Origin: Victivallales bacterium
Lineage (GTDB): Bacteria; Verrucomicrobiota; Lentisphaeria; Oligosphaerales; Oligosphaeraceae
DNA length: 16,186 bases
NCBI GenBank assembly: GCA_900771165.1
Contig: CAAGMX010000135.1
Coordinates: 1 to 16,186 of the forward strand
Direction of reading: 5' to 3'
In this document: positions 1 to 7,631 of the stretch, one piece after another
How the letters are laid out: each line of letters opens with the position of its first letter
Position numbering within the stretch: position 1 is the first letter of the stretch
Made by a program: the position numbers and the translations under genes
The notes under the pieces: model-generated
The model's database searches: none
What the model was told of the DNA's origin: nothing
What the model saw: the letters and a program-made list of their open reading frames with translations, nothing else

Positions 1-57
1 ATAGACGGGGGTGAAGGCCGGATTCTTCCCGGCCAAGACCCCCCGGGGATGGGGGGC
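1..57 (+). repeat. Partial copy of the dispersed intergenic repeat, cut by the window edge
   Basis: Bases 1-16 are identical to bases 15110-15125 inside the repeat cluster before cysS. After that the sequence diverges, but it ends in a similar run of C then G (about 39-57). Within it, GGCCGG at 16-21 and CCGGCC at 29-34 can form a 6-bp hairpin with a 7-nt loop. The copy lies just upstream of the transporter gene and probably extends left of the window. Its orientation matches the copies near 15 kb and is opposite to those at 7.4-7.8 kb. Confidence 0.6.
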
Positions 58-140
58 TCTGCCGACGGGGATTCCGATTTATGGTATGGCCCATTCCCGG
101 TTCGCCGCTTTGCTTCCTTCTTCTTTTTTCTGCGTGTCCC

Positions 141-1037
141 ATGTCCCGTGTTTCCCGATCTTCTGCGTTGGCCCTTGGTTCCGTCATTTTGGCGGGGATC
201 CTATGGGGCACCATCAGCCTTTACATCCGTCCCCTCTCCCATCTCGGGTTCACCATGGGGCAGGTGGTGTTTCTGCGGAGCCTTTTGGCCTTGCTTCTGA
301 CGGGGGCCTTTCTTCTCTGCCGCTGTCCGGAGAAGTTTCGGGTGTCCCTCCGGGACCTTTGGCTTTTTGTGGGGTCTGGGGGGATCAGCGTCTGCTGCTT
401 CAGCTGGTGTTACTTCCACACCATTTCCCGGGGATTTGCGGCGGTGGGGGGCGTTCTCCTCTACACCTCGCCGGCCTTCGTCCTTCTCATGAGCCGCCTT
501 TTTTTCCGGGAGAAATGGACGCCCCGGAAAGTGGTCTCCCTGGGGCTGATTCTCCTGGGATGCCTGCTGGTCTCCGGGGTAGGCTTCTCCCAGCTCGCCC
601 TCCCCTGGGACATCCTCGCCGCCGGCCTGGCCTCCGGCTTCCTCTACGCCCTCTACAGCATCTTTGCCACGCTGGCCCTGAAAAAATACACCCTCCCCAC
701 CCTCCTCTTCTACACCTTCTTCTTCTCCGCCCTGGCCGGGCTCTTCACCCTCTCCCCAATCCAAACCTGCCAACTCTGCCTCCAGACCCCCCAGAGCCTC
801 CTGTGGATCGCCTGCGCAGGCATCCTCGGCACCGCCCTTCCCTATCTCCTCTACAGCTGGGGCATGGCACGCACCACCCCAGGAAAAGCCGCCATCCTCG
901 TGGCGGTGGAACCCGCCATCTGCACCATTCTGGGATTCCTCTGCTACGGAGAGGAAACCACCCCAGGACGACTCCTGGGAATCCTGGCCGTCCTGGCCAC
1001 CATCGTCCTCCTGGGCACCGCCAAAGAAGAGTCCTGA
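141..1037 (+). CDS. DMT superfamily (EamA family) inner-membrane transporter
   Basis: The protein has 298 residues and is almost entirely hydrophobic, with about ten predicted spans (roughly residues 10-27, 38-58, 72-90, 97-117, 129-147, 157-176, 186-204, 217-235, 246-268 and 276-293). This fits the two tandem five-helix EamA repeats of drug/metabolite transporters. Family-like signatures are PAFVLLMSRLFFREK near residue 111 and LPYLLYSWGMA near 233, followed by AAILVAVEP, which is typical of the second EamA domain. The substrate cannot be told; the family exports amino acids, nucleosides and other metabolites. The start at 141 is preferred over an in-frame ATG at 81 because it leaves the usual short cytosolic tail before span 1. 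Neither start has a clear Shine-Dalgarno sequence. It converges on the serine hydrolase gene with 23 nt between the stops. Confidence 0.85.
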   Translation: MSRVSRSSALALGSVILAGILWGTISLYIRPLSHLGFTMGQVVFLRSLLALLLTGAFLLCRCPEKFRVSLRDLWLFVGSGGISVCCFSWCYFHTISRGFAAVGGVLLYTSPAFVLLMSRLFFREKWTPRKVVSLGLILLGCLLVSGVGFSQLALPWDILAAGLASGFLYALYSIFATLALKKYTLPTLLFYTFFFSALAGLFTLSPIQTCQLCLQTPQSLLWIACAGILGTALPYLLYSWGMARTTPGKAAILVAVEPAICTILGFLCYGEETTPGRLLGILAVLATIVLLGTAKEES

Positions 1038-1060
1038 TCTTTTCCCCCCTGGGTTCGGCG

Positions 1061-2143
1061 CTACAGGCTTCCCAGAGCCTCCGCCGCCAGACGGTGAATC
1101 TCCATCTTCATGGGCTGGTTGACCTTGCAGGAAAGCCGGTTCTTCACGATGGCGAAGACGGTTCCCGTCTTCTGATCCAGGGAGAGTTCGCTGCCGCCGA
1201 AGCCATGGTGCCCGAAGAGGCGTCCTCTCCAGGGCGGGGGCGCCAGCAGGATATAGCCCAGGCCGAAGACGGACCAATAGACATCCTGGTCTTCGGAGGG
1301 GATGGGTTCCTGGGGAGGGCGCTGGAGTTCCGTGGCCTGCCGCAGCCATTCCGGGGAGAAGAAGTGTCCCTGGAGGAGAGCATTGCCGAAGGCCAGGAGC
1401 CCTTTGGCGTTGGCCAGGCAGTTGAAGGAGGGGAGGCAGGCCTGCCGGATCGGGCGTTCCTCCAGAGCGTGATAGAGGGGATCCAGGAAGGTCTCCCTGG
1501 CGGGAAGGCAGGCCCTCAGATCAGGGGCGGGCTCCACCTCGCCCATCCGTCCTTCCTGGCTTTCCGGCAGACCGAAGAAGACATCCTTTTCCACGCCGGC
1601 GGGTTCCAGGATTTCCCGCCGCATCAGTTCGGGGAGGGAGCATTGAGTGAGGCGTTCCAGGGTGCCTCCCAGGAGCCAGGCATAGGAGAGGGCCTGATAC
1701 TGAGTCTGGGTGCCGGGCTCCCAGACGGGCTCCCGGGCGGCGACTTTCTCGCACATGCCCTTCCAGTCCGCCAGTTCCTCCGGGGAGGAGACGGGAGGCA
1801 TGATATGCATTCCGCTGGTATGGGTCAGCAGATGACGCAGGGTAATCTTTGCCTTCTTGCCCTGGCGGAAAGCCGGCCAGACCTCCCCCACCGCCATATC
1901 CAGGGAGAGCCCCAGCTTCTCCACCATGTGGATTCCCAGGGTGCTGAAGAGCGTCTTCCCGGTGGAGAAGACAGGAAAGAGAGTATCCGCCTCCACCGGG
2001 CGCATCCCCTTCCGGTCCCGAAAGCCCTGGCAGGCCTCCGCCTGAAGAACCCCGCCCTGGCTCAGACAGCACTGCACCCCCAGCTCATCCCCGCCCGGGG
2101 CCGTGTGACGGCGCAAAATCTCCTCCAATCTCTCCTGCAGCAT
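1061..2143 (-). CDS. Serine hydrolase of the class C beta-lactamase / family VIII esterase fold
   Basis: This 360-residue protein has the three marks of the beta-lactamase (PF00144) fold. The SxxK nucleophile motif is S60-T-G-K63. A tyrosine motif around Y149 (YQALSY) replaces the usual YxN and resembles the YHAL form seen in carboxylesterase-like members. A GHHG motif lies at 311-314, where these enzymes have HxG or KTG. LRHLLTHTSG at 102-111 is also a family signature. There is no signal peptide, so it should be cytosolic, which argues for an esterase or amidase rather than a secreted beta-lactamase. An AGGAG lies 7 nt before the ATG. It is the last gene of the pdx-bio unit, 30 nt after the small membrane gene. 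The substrate is unknown. A role as the pimeloyl-ACP methyl esterase missing from the window is only inferred from position. Confidence 0.85.
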   Translation of the reverse strand: MLQERLEEILRRHTAPGGDELGVQCCLSQGGVLQAEACQGFRDRKGMRPVEADTLFPVFSTGKTLFSTLGIHMVEKLGLSLDMAVGEVWPAFRQGKKAKITLRHLLTHTSGMHIMPPVSSPEELADWKGMCEKVAAREPVWEPGTQTQYQALSYAWLLGGTLERLTQCSLPELMRREILEPAGVEKDVFFGLPESQEGRMGEVEPAPDLRACLPARETFLDPLYHALEERPIRQACLPSFNCLANAKGLLAFGNALLQGHFFSPEWLRQATELQRPPQEPIPSEDQDVYWSVFGLGYILLAPPPWRGRLFGHHGFGGSELSLDQKTGTVFAIVKNRLSCKVNQPMKMEIHRLAAEALGSL

Positions 2144-2173
2144 GCCTTTTCTCCTGCGTTCTCTCCCCAGATC

Positions 2174-2410
2174 CTAGAGGTAGCCCAGATCCCGGGCCAC
2201 CCACCAGAGCAGCAGTCCCATCACCACAAAGAAGACCGCTCCGAAGACCATATACCAGAAGGTCTTGCTGCGGCAGAGCCGCCCCAGGGCACTTTCCTGG
2301 TTCTCCTCCTCCAGCGCCTGGAGAAGCTCCTTTTTCCGCAGTTCCGCACTCTCCAGGGCCAGTTCCTCCTGCCCCTGCCCCTCTTCTTTTCCAAATGGCT
2401 GCTGCGTCAT
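2174..2410 (-). CDS. Small single-span membrane protein, unknown function
   Basis: This 78-residue protein is in the bio unit between bioA and the serine hydrolase. Residues 1-48 are polar and rich in Glu, Gln and Lys, with a probable charged helix at about 14-40. Residues 51-71 form one strongly hydrophobic segment containing several Trp and Phe, followed by a short tail. Basic residues (R43, R47, K49) just before the span suggest that the N-terminus stays in the cytosol. An AGGAGG lies 6 nt before the ATG, an excellent ribosome binding site that supports a real gene. I recognise no family. It could be a membrane tether or a transporter accessory, but nothing in the sequence decides this. 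Confidence 0.7.
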   Translation of the reverse strand: MTQQPFGKEEGQGQEELALESAELRKKELLQALEEENQESALGRLCRSKTFWYMVFGAVFFVVMGLLLWWVARDLGYL

Positions 2411-2442
2411 GTGGTGCCTCCTCCGCTTCTGGTGATGAACTC

Positions 2443-2460
2443 CCCCGGAACCCGCCGGGG
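2443..2460. other. Short GC hairpin in the bioA to small-membrane-gene spacer
   Basis: CCCCGG (2443-2448) and CCGGGG (2455-2460) can pair around a 6-nt loop in the 96-nt spacer after bioA. No T-run follows on either strand, so it is not a standard intrinsic terminator. It could stabilise the upstream bio message or be chance in GC-rich DNA. A GAC trinucleotide repeat of about five units lies beside it. Confidence 0.3.
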
Positions 2461-2506
2461 ACGACGACGACGACTTCCCGCGAACAACGTCACTCCCGAG
2501 GGATCC

Positions 2507-3754
2507 TCAGAGTTCCGCCATCCGCCCCATGGCCTCTGCGATGCGCACCACATCCTCGTCGGGGGTGATGAAGGGAGGCATGGTATAGATAAAATGGCTC
2601 TCCGGGCGAAGCCAGACCCCGGTCTCCAGCACGAGTTTCCGGACGGCTTCCTCATCGGGAATCTTCTTCACATCCAGGACACCCACGGCGCCCAGCACCC
2701 GGACATCCTGCACATTGGGAAGACTCCGGTATTGGGGCAGCAGTTCCTGAAGTCTGGCCTCGATGCGTTTCACATTGGCCTTCCAGTCGTAACTCTGGAA
2801 GAGATCCAGCGAGGCGCAGGCCACGGCGCAGGCCATGGGATTTCCCATGTAGGTGGGGCCGTGGAGCAGGACGGGAATGGGATCGGCGATGCGCTGGCAG
2901 GTGATGGCGCAGGCCATGGTGATGGCGCCGGCGGTCAGGGCCTTGCCGATGCACATCACGTCGGGGACCACCCCGGCATGATGACAGGCGAAGCGTTCGC
3001 CGGTGCGGCCGAAGCCCGTGGCGATTTCATCGAAGATCAGGACGATGTCGTAGTGGTCGCAGAGCCGGCGCAGGCGCCGGAGATATTCGGGGTGATAGAA
3101 CCACATGGCGTTGGCCCCCTGGAAGATGGGTTCCAGGATCACCGCCGCAATCTCTCCCTGGTGCTCCTCCAGGAGCTGCTCCATGGGCCGGATGGATTCC
3201 TCCCGCCAGGGTTCATGGAAGGGACACTGGGGACTGGGCACAAAATACTGCTGGGGAAGAATCCCCCGGAAAATGCTGTGCATCTCCTCCGGATCGCTGA
3301 CGGACATGGCCCCGATGGTGTCCCCATGATAGCCTCCCCGCAGCGCCGCCACCCGGGTGCGCCCCGTCCGCCCCAGGGCATGCTGATACTGGAAGGCCAT
3401 CTTCAGGGCCACCTCCACGGCAATGGAACCGGAATCCGCATAGAAGATCCGGTCCAGTCCCGGGGGAAGCACCGTCAGGAGACGCCGGGCCAGCTCCATG
3501 GCAGGCTCGTGAGTCAGCCCGCCGAACATCACATGGGGCATTCGGGCCGCCTGGGCCTGAATCGCCTGGACAATCTCCGGACGGCAGTATCCGTGGGCGG
3601 CGCACCACCAGGAGGAGATGCCGTCAATCAGGGGGGTGCCATCCTCCAGGAAGATGCGGTTTTCCCGGGTGGTGGCCACGGGATCCACCGGTCTGGGGTG
3701 GGAGAGGGAGGTATAGGGGTGCCAGAGATGCTGGCGGTCCAGGGAGGCGTCCAT
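2507..3754 (-). CDS. bioA: Adenosylmethionine-8-amino-7-oxononanoate aminotransferase
   Basis: BioA converts KAPA (8-amino-7-oxononanoate) to DAPA (7,8-diaminononanoate), the antepenultimate step of biotin synthesis, using PLP in the cytosol. The 415 residues follow E. coli BioA closely: HPYTSL at 12-17, SSWW at 47-50 in the substrate pocket, DSGS at 107-110 in the PLP phosphate region, GGYHGD at 140-145, FDEIATGFGRTG at 241-252 with the cofactor-contacting Asp242, Lys271 as the Schiff-base lysine in GKALTAG, and HGPTYMGNP at 298-306. The resemblance is to the E. coli enzyme that uses S-adenosylmethionine as amino donor rather than to lysine-using variants, but the donor is inferred. The start lies 9 nt after the bioD stop, and an AGGA that overlaps that stop serves as ribosome binding site, which suggests translational coupling. 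Confidence 0.97.
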   Translation of the reverse strand: MDASLDRQHLWHPYTSLSHPRPVDPVATTRENRIFLEDGTPLIDGISSWWCAAHGYCRPEIVQAIQAQAARMPHVMFGGLTHEPAMELARRLLTVLPPGLDRIFYADSGSIAVEVALKMAFQYQHALGRTGRTRVAALRGGYHGDTIGAMSVSDPEEMHSIFRGILPQQYFVPSPQCPFHEPWREESIRPMEQLLEEHQGEIAAVILEPIFQGANAMWFYHPEYLRRLRRLCDHYDIVLIFDEIATGFGRTGERFACHHAGVVPDVMCIGKALTAGAITMACAITCQRIADPIPVLLHGPTYMGNPMACAVACASLDLFQSYDWKANVKRIEARLQELLPQYRSLPNVQDVRVLGAVGVLDVKKIPDEEAVRKLVLETGVWLRPESHFIYTMPPFITPDEDVVRIAEAMGRMAEL

Positions 3755-3763
3755 GAGGGGATC

Positions 3764-4456
3764 CTAGAGGGAGAAGAGGGGGCGGAAGTCGGGCATGGGA
3801 GTCTTTTCCGGGGCGTGGTCATCCACCTTGCCCAGCCGCACCAGGGGGGCCCCCTGCCAGTCCCGCTGCAGGACTTTGCGGAGCATTTCCGGCGTATCCT
3901 GGTCGATGCAGGGATCCGCCGCGGGGCAGTAGTTGTAGACGATGCCGGCCAGGGTCATTCCCCGGTGCCGGAGAGCCTCCAGGGAGAGGAGTGCGTGGTT
4001 CAGGCTGCCCAGTTTTCCGGAGCACACCAGCACCACCGGCCAGCCCTGGGCGGCGGCAAAATCCACCGTCAGGAGATCTTCCGTCAGGGGAACAGCCAGC
4101 CCCCCTGCCCCTTCCACCAGCACCACGGGATAGCGCTGGGCCACCGTCTCCACGGCCTGGGCCATGGCGGCGCAGTCCACCTGGCGTCCCTCCCGGGCGG
4201 CGGCCAGATGGGGGGAGGCCGGGAAGTCGAAGGTCTGGGGGAAGGTGAGGCCCGCCTGATCCTCGGGGAGAGGGGGAATTCCCATGAGCTGCCGGTGGAG
4301 ATCCAGATCCTCGGAGAAGTTGTGACAGCCCGTCTGCACCAGCTTGACGGTGGCGGCGGCAATGCCCTCCTGGCGGAGGAAGCGCCCCATCATTCCCGTG
4401 GCAATGGTCTTGCCCACGCCAGTGTCAATGCCACTGACGAAGAAAATCTTACCCAT
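3764..4456 (-). CDS. bioD: Dethiobiotin synthetase
   Basis: BioD closes the ureido ring of dethiobiotin from DAPA, CO2 and ATP. The 230-residue protein is close to the usual length. It begins with the modified P-loop GIDTGVGKT (9-17, catalytic Lys16), followed by KLVQTG at 38-43, where most BioD proteins have KPxxTG, so a Leu replaces the common Pro. SPH at 81-83 and EGAGG at 115-119 (substrate and Mg2+ region) are intact, and GKLGSLNH near 147 matches the family core. An AAGGAG lies 7 nt before the ATG. It sits between bioB (42-nt gap) and bioA (9-nt gap), in the order the pathway runs backwards. Confidence 0.96.
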   Translation of the reverse strand: MGKIFFVSGIDTGVGKTIATGMMGRFLRQEGIAAATVKLVQTGCHNFSEDLDLHRQLMGIPPLPEDQAGLTFPQTFDFPASPHLAAAREGRQVDCAAMAQAVETVAQRYPVVLVEGAGGLAVPLTEDLLTVDFAAAQGWPVVLVCSGKLGSLNHALLSLEALRHRGMTLAGIVYNYCPAADPCIDQDTPEMLRKVLQRDWQGAPLVRLGKVDDHAPEKTPMPDFRPLFSL

Positions 4457-4498
4457 ATCCAGTCTCCTTATCCGTCCCGGCGGCAGGATGCCCCTGCC

Positions 4499-5491
4499 CT
4501 ACATGCCAAAGCCCTCCAGGGCCTGGGCAAAGCGCTGGTCATCCTGGATTTCCCGGCCCCGGGTGGTGAGATAGCCCCCGGTCATCAGGGCATTCAGCCC
4601 GGAGAGCATCAGGAGCCCCTGAAAATCCTTCATGGTGGTTTCCCGGCCGGCGCAGAATTTCAGCGTGCGATCGGGGAGGATCAGCCGGAAGAGGGCGAAG
4701 GCCTTGGCGGCGTCCGCAGGGGCGAGGAGGGGCCGCTCTTCCAGGACGGTGCCGGGGATGGGGAGCAGGATATTGAGGGGACTGGCCTCCACCTGAAGCT
4801 CCCGGATGGCAAAAGCCATGTCCACCCTGTCCTCCCAGGTTTCTCCCAGACCGAAGATCCCTCCCGTGCAGTTGGTAATGCCGTACTTCTGCATCAGGCG
4901 GATGGTCTGGAGCTTTTCCTGGATGCTATGGGTGGTGGCCACCAGCTCCCCATACTTGGCGGGACTGGTCTGGATATTCATGTTGTAGCGCCACACATGG
5001 TGACGGGCCAACAGGGCCACACATTCCTCGGACAAAATGCCGAGAGAAACACATAACTGCATCTCCGGCAACTCTTTATGAAGTAAATCCAAGGTGTCCA
5101 GGATCTTCTGGAACTCCTCATCCGGCCGGCTCCAGCCCCGCCCGCTGGTCACATAGCCAAAGGTCCGGACACCCTGGTCATAGACCTTCCGGGCCTCCGC
5201 CAGCACCGTCTCCGGCGCCAGCACCCCGTAGGTCTCCACCTGAGGACAGTGGTGATGCCCGCTCTGGGCGCAGAACCGGCAGTTCTCCCCGCAGCGCCCG
5301 GACTTGGCGTTGATGATGGAGCAACGGTGGAAGGGAGGCGCGAATTTCCGCCGCACCTTGTTGGCCAGGGACAGCAGATCCAGCAGATCCTCCCCCTGGA
5401 TCTCCTGGGCCAGGGACAAGGCAAGAGAGCGGGACAGGGGAACTCCCTCCAGCACCTTGCCGGCTTCTTCAATCAAGGGATGGAGTCTCAT
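4499..5491 (-). CDS. bioB: Biotin synthase (radical SAM), variant lacking the Cys97 equivalent
   Basis: BioB inserts sulfur into dethiobiotin. The 330-residue protein carries the radical SAM motif CxxxCxxC at C67, C71 and C74 within NAKSGRCGENCRFCAQSG. Aligned by eye with E. coli BioB, the auxiliary-cluster ligands Cys128, Cys188 and Arg260 correspond to C147 (QLCVSLG), C208 (NCTGGIFGLGE) and R283 (CAGRE). The Cys97 position is instead G112 in FGYVTSGRGW. Extra cysteines occur at C57, C82 and C280. The motif usually read YNHN is YNMN at 169-172. These traits resemble the variant biotin synthases of strict anaerobes. GGAGG lies 9 nt before the ATG. It is 69 nt downstream of pdxT on the same strand, so it is probably co-transcribed with pdxST. 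Confidence 0.95.
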   Translation of the reverse strand: MRLHPLIEEAGKVLEGVPLSRSLALSLAQEIQGEDLLDLLSLANKVRRKFAPPFHRCSIINAKSGRCGENCRFCAQSGHHHCPQVETYGVLAPETVLAEARKVYDQGVRTFGYVTSGRGWSRPDEEFQKILDTLDLLHKELPEMQLCVSLGILSEECVALLARHHVWRYNMNIQTSPAKYGELVATTHSIQEKLQTIRLMQKYGITNCTGGIFGLGETWEDRVDMAFAIRELQVEASPLNILLPIPGTVLEERPLLAPADAAKAFALFRLILPDRTLKFCAGRETTMKDFQGLLMLSGLNALMTGGYLTTRGREIQDDQRFAQALEGFGM

Positions 5492-5560
5492 CTTTCAGGA
5501 CCTCCAAAATGAGAACACAAAACACGCATGCCCCAGAGGAGGCGGGAAGAGCCGTCCCCC

Positions 5561-6139
5561 CTACCGGCAGACTTCCTCCAGGAAATACCGGTGGAGGCGG
5601 CCGTCGGTCAGCAGCTCCGGATGGAAGGCCATGGCCAGCTGGCGCCCCTGGCGCACCGCCGTGGCCCGCCCTTCAAAGCGGGACAGCACCTCCACCCCGG
5701 CCCCCACTTCCTCAATGGAGGGAGCCCGGATGAAGGACATGGGCACATTCTCCATGGCCCCGAAGCTGCCCCGGGTGAAAAAGCTGCCCAGCTGACGGCC
5801 GTAGGCGTTGCGGCGCACCGTCACATCCAGCGTGCCGAAATGGAGGGTGGGATCGTCGGCGATCCGCCGGGCCAGAAGGATCAGGCCGGCGCAGGTGGCC
5901 ATCACCGGCATCCCTTCCTCCAGCCGGGCCTTCAGGGGAGCGAAGAGGGAAAGCTCCCGCAGAAGCTTCCCCATCACCGTGCTCTCTCCGCCGGGGATCA
6001 CCAGCCCGTCAAAGGAAGGCGACAAGTCGGCGGCCTGGCGGATCTCCCGCACCTCCGCCCCCTGGGCCAGAAGGGACTGCTCATGCTCCGCAAAGTCCCC
6101 CTGCAGAGCCAGGACTGCTATGGTTCGACGACCAGACAT
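5561..6139 (-). CDS. pdxT: Pyridoxal 5'-phosphate synthase glutaminase subunit
   Basis: PdxT hydrolyses glutamine and passes ammonia to PdxS within a large PdxS/PdxT complex. The 192 residues show the class I-like glutaminase layout: LALQGDF at 10-16, PGGEST at 49-54, the nucleophile Cys83 in ATCAGL, RNAYGRQ at 110-116, and the His173/Glu175 pair in AFHPEL completing the triad. Length and motif order are normal for the family. It starts 2 nt after the pdxS stop, so translation of the two subunits is likely coupled. The bioB gene follows after 69 nt with no terminator visible. Confidence 0.97.
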   Translation of the reverse strand: MSGRRTIAVLALQGDFAEHEQSLLAQGAEVREIRQAADLSPSFDGLVIPGGESTVMGKLLRELSLFAPLKARLEEGMPVMATCAGLILLARRIADDPTLHFGTLDVTVRRNAYGRQLGSFFTRGSFGAMENVPMSFIRAPSIEEVGAGVEVLSRFEGRATAVRQGRQLAMAFHPELLTDGRLHRYFLEEVCR

Positions 6140-6141
6140 GA

Positions 6142-7026
6142 CTACTTTCCGCGCTCCTCCATGATGGTGCGGATCTCATCGGCGTTGATGCCCACCATGG
6201 CCTCGCCCAGACCGCTGGAAAGTTCCGCGATCAGCTTGGCGTCCTGGTAGTTGGTCACCGCCTTCACAATGGCCTGGGCGCGCTTGGCGGGATCTCCGCT
6301 CTTGAAGATGCCGGATCCCACGAAGACACCCTCCGCCCCCAGCTGCATCATCAAGGAGGCATCCGCCGGGGTGGCCACGCCGCCCGCCGCAAAGTTCACC
6401 ACGGGGAGACGGCCATCCCGATGCACCTGCAGCAGCAGATCGTAGGGCACCGCCAGTTCCTTGGCGGCCTCGTAGAGTTCATCCTCCCGCATGGAGGTCA
6501 CCCGGCGGATTTCCGCCATCATCCGGCGCATGTGGCGCACGGCCTGCACCACATCACCGGTGCCGGGCTCGCCCTTGGTGCGGATCATGGCGGCACCCTC
6601 GCCAATCCGGCGCAGAGCCTCGCCCAGATCCCGGGCGCCGCAGACAAAGGGAACCTTGAAGGCCCGCTTGTCAATGTGGTACAAATCGTCCGCCGGAGTC
6701 AGAACCTCGCTCTCGTCGATGTAGTCGATCTCGATGGCCTCCAGAATCTGGGCCTCCGCAATGTGACCAATGCGGCACTTCGCCATCACCGGGATGGACA
6801 CCGCTTCCTGGATGCCACGGATCATGGCAGGGTCGCTCATCCGGGAAACACCCCCCGCCGCACGAATGTCCGCCGGAATCCGCTCCAGCGCCATCACCGC
6901 ACAGGCTCCCGCATCCTCCGCAATCCGAGCCTGCTCAGGATTGGTCACGTCCATAATGACGCCGCCTTTCAGCATCTGCGCCAAATTCCGGTTCAACTCC
7001 GCTTGGGTCGCTTTCACTTCTTCCAT
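6142..7026 (-). CDS. pdxS: Pyridoxal 5'-phosphate synthase lyase subunit
   Basis: PdxS builds PLP from ribose 5-phosphate, glyceraldehyde 3-phosphate and ammonia, without deoxyxylulose phosphate. The 294-residue protein is the usual length and strongly conserved: GGVIMDVT at 21-28 with Asp26, [16 protein letters not shown] at 45-60, and MAKCRIGH at 81-88 with Lys83 as the first substrate-binding lysine. The second lysine, Lys151, lies in [12 protein letters not shown]. It is the first gene of the minus-strand unit, followed by pdxT with a 2-nt gap. A strong AGGAGG (7040-7045 on the plus strand) lies 13 nt before the ATG, a longer spacing than usual. The leader is long, about 230 nt if the AT-rich patch near 7265 is the promoter. 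Confidence 0.98.
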   Translation of the reverse strand: MEEVKATQAELNRNLAQMLKGGVIMDVTNPEQARIAEDAGACAVMALERIPADIRAAGGVSRMSDPAMIRGIQEAVSIPVMAKCRIGHIAEAQILEAIEIDYIDESEVLTPADDLYHIDKRAFKVPFVCGARDLGEALRRIGEGAAMIRTKGEPGTGDVVQAVRHMRRMMAEIRRVTSMREDELYEAAKELAVPYDLLLQVHRDGRLPVVNFAAGGVATPADASLMMQLGAEGVFVGSGIFKSGDPAKRAQAIVKAVTNYQDAKLIAELSSGLGEAMVGINADEIRTIMEERGK

Positions 7027-7185
7027 AACAGGGAAAATGCCTCCTGAACACTCAACTCAATGCCACGCCGAAAAAACAACATCCCGGGCACACTCCCGAC
7101 CGACTGCACACGACAACACCATTGCCACGACAACGGACGGAAGAAAACCACGCCTGCACTCTCCTCCCGGCGCACCGAAGGAAAG

Positions 7186-7240
7186 CCCCGGAAATCCCAA
7201 CCAAGACCCCGGAAAAACCAAAAAAACACAACCCCGGCTC
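7186..7240. repeat. Three spaced CCCCGG repeats in the pdxS leader
   Basis: CCCCGGAAA occurs at 7186-7194 and again at 7207-7215, and a third CCCCGG begins near 7232 in an otherwise A-rich stretch. The spacing of 21 then about 25 nt is close to two helical turns. If the leader is transcribed, the minus-strand RNA would carry U-rich segments separated by CCGGGG blocks. It could be a protein-binding array or a chance pattern; no known operator is recognised. Confidence 0.3.
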
Positions 7241-7263
7241 TCGCCAGGAGCGACAAACCCCAT

Positions 7264-7269
7264 ACTATA
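7264..7269 (-). promoter_or_regulatory. Possible -10 box of the pdxS-pdxT-bioBDA unit
   Basis: On the minus strand this reads TATAGT within the only AT-rich patch upstream of pdxS, leaving a leader of about 230 nt. No good -35 element sits 16-18 nt upstream. A TTGACT (plus-strand 7302-7307) is present but about 32 nt away, too far to pair with this box. The call rests on base composition and position, so it is weak. Confidence 0.25.
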
Positions 7270-7436
7270 ACCCTAATTCCCCCTTTCTCCCTTTATTCAC
7301 AAGTCAAAAAGTTGTGATTTTTTTCCGGAAGAAGCCCAAAAAAGGCAAAACCACCCCGCCCCCCCAGGCAGACAACCGGAATTGCGCCGCCCACCCCCGC
7401 CCCTGCGGAGGGTTTGATCGTCCCTGCGGGCCTCCC

Positions 7437-7540
7437 CCCCGGCAAGCGGGGTTCATGAGGAATGGCCCTGTGTCCCCCGCCAGCAGGGGAATGTGTTCCG
7501 CCACGGGTTTCCCGGGCTACATCCTCCCCCCCCGGGGACA
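7437..7540 (-). repeat. Dispersed intergenic repeat, copy in the divergent spacer (distal to citrate synthase)
   Basis: Bases 7439-7484 are identical to 7677-7722, a perfect 46-nt direct repeat 238 nt apart. Beyond that, similarity continues with small gaps through the block holding CTACATCCTCC and CCCCGGGG. Inner palindromes include TCCCCCGC paired with a GGGGA block (one mismatch compared with the other copy), and ACCCCG-type blocks around the GGCAAGC loop. Read on the minus strand it has the same order of blocks as the copies near 15 kb. Confidence 0.75.
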
Positions 7541-7631
7541 ACAAGCCTCCCACCCCGTCCACGGGGTTCGGTTCGTATTTTTGGCCTTACCGGGGGGTTG
7601 GTCGCCACGTTGTGTCTCCCGCACCGCCCAC

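Noticed and set aside
1038..1060. Terminator between the convergent transporter and hydrolase genes
   Set aside because: The 23-nt gap contains a C-run and T-run but no inverted repeat able to form a stem.
11..5056. A 1681-codon open frame on the plus strand
   Set aside because: It runs antisense to the hydrolase, bioA, bioD and bioB and out of frame through the transporter gene. Such frames arise because the real genes avoid TTA, CTA and TCA codons, and its product is low-complexity with no family motifs.
7014..7256. An 80-codon minus-strand frame overlapping the pdxS start
   Set aside because: It overlaps pdxS in another frame and has no motif. The Trp/Phe-rich product reflects the T-rich leader.
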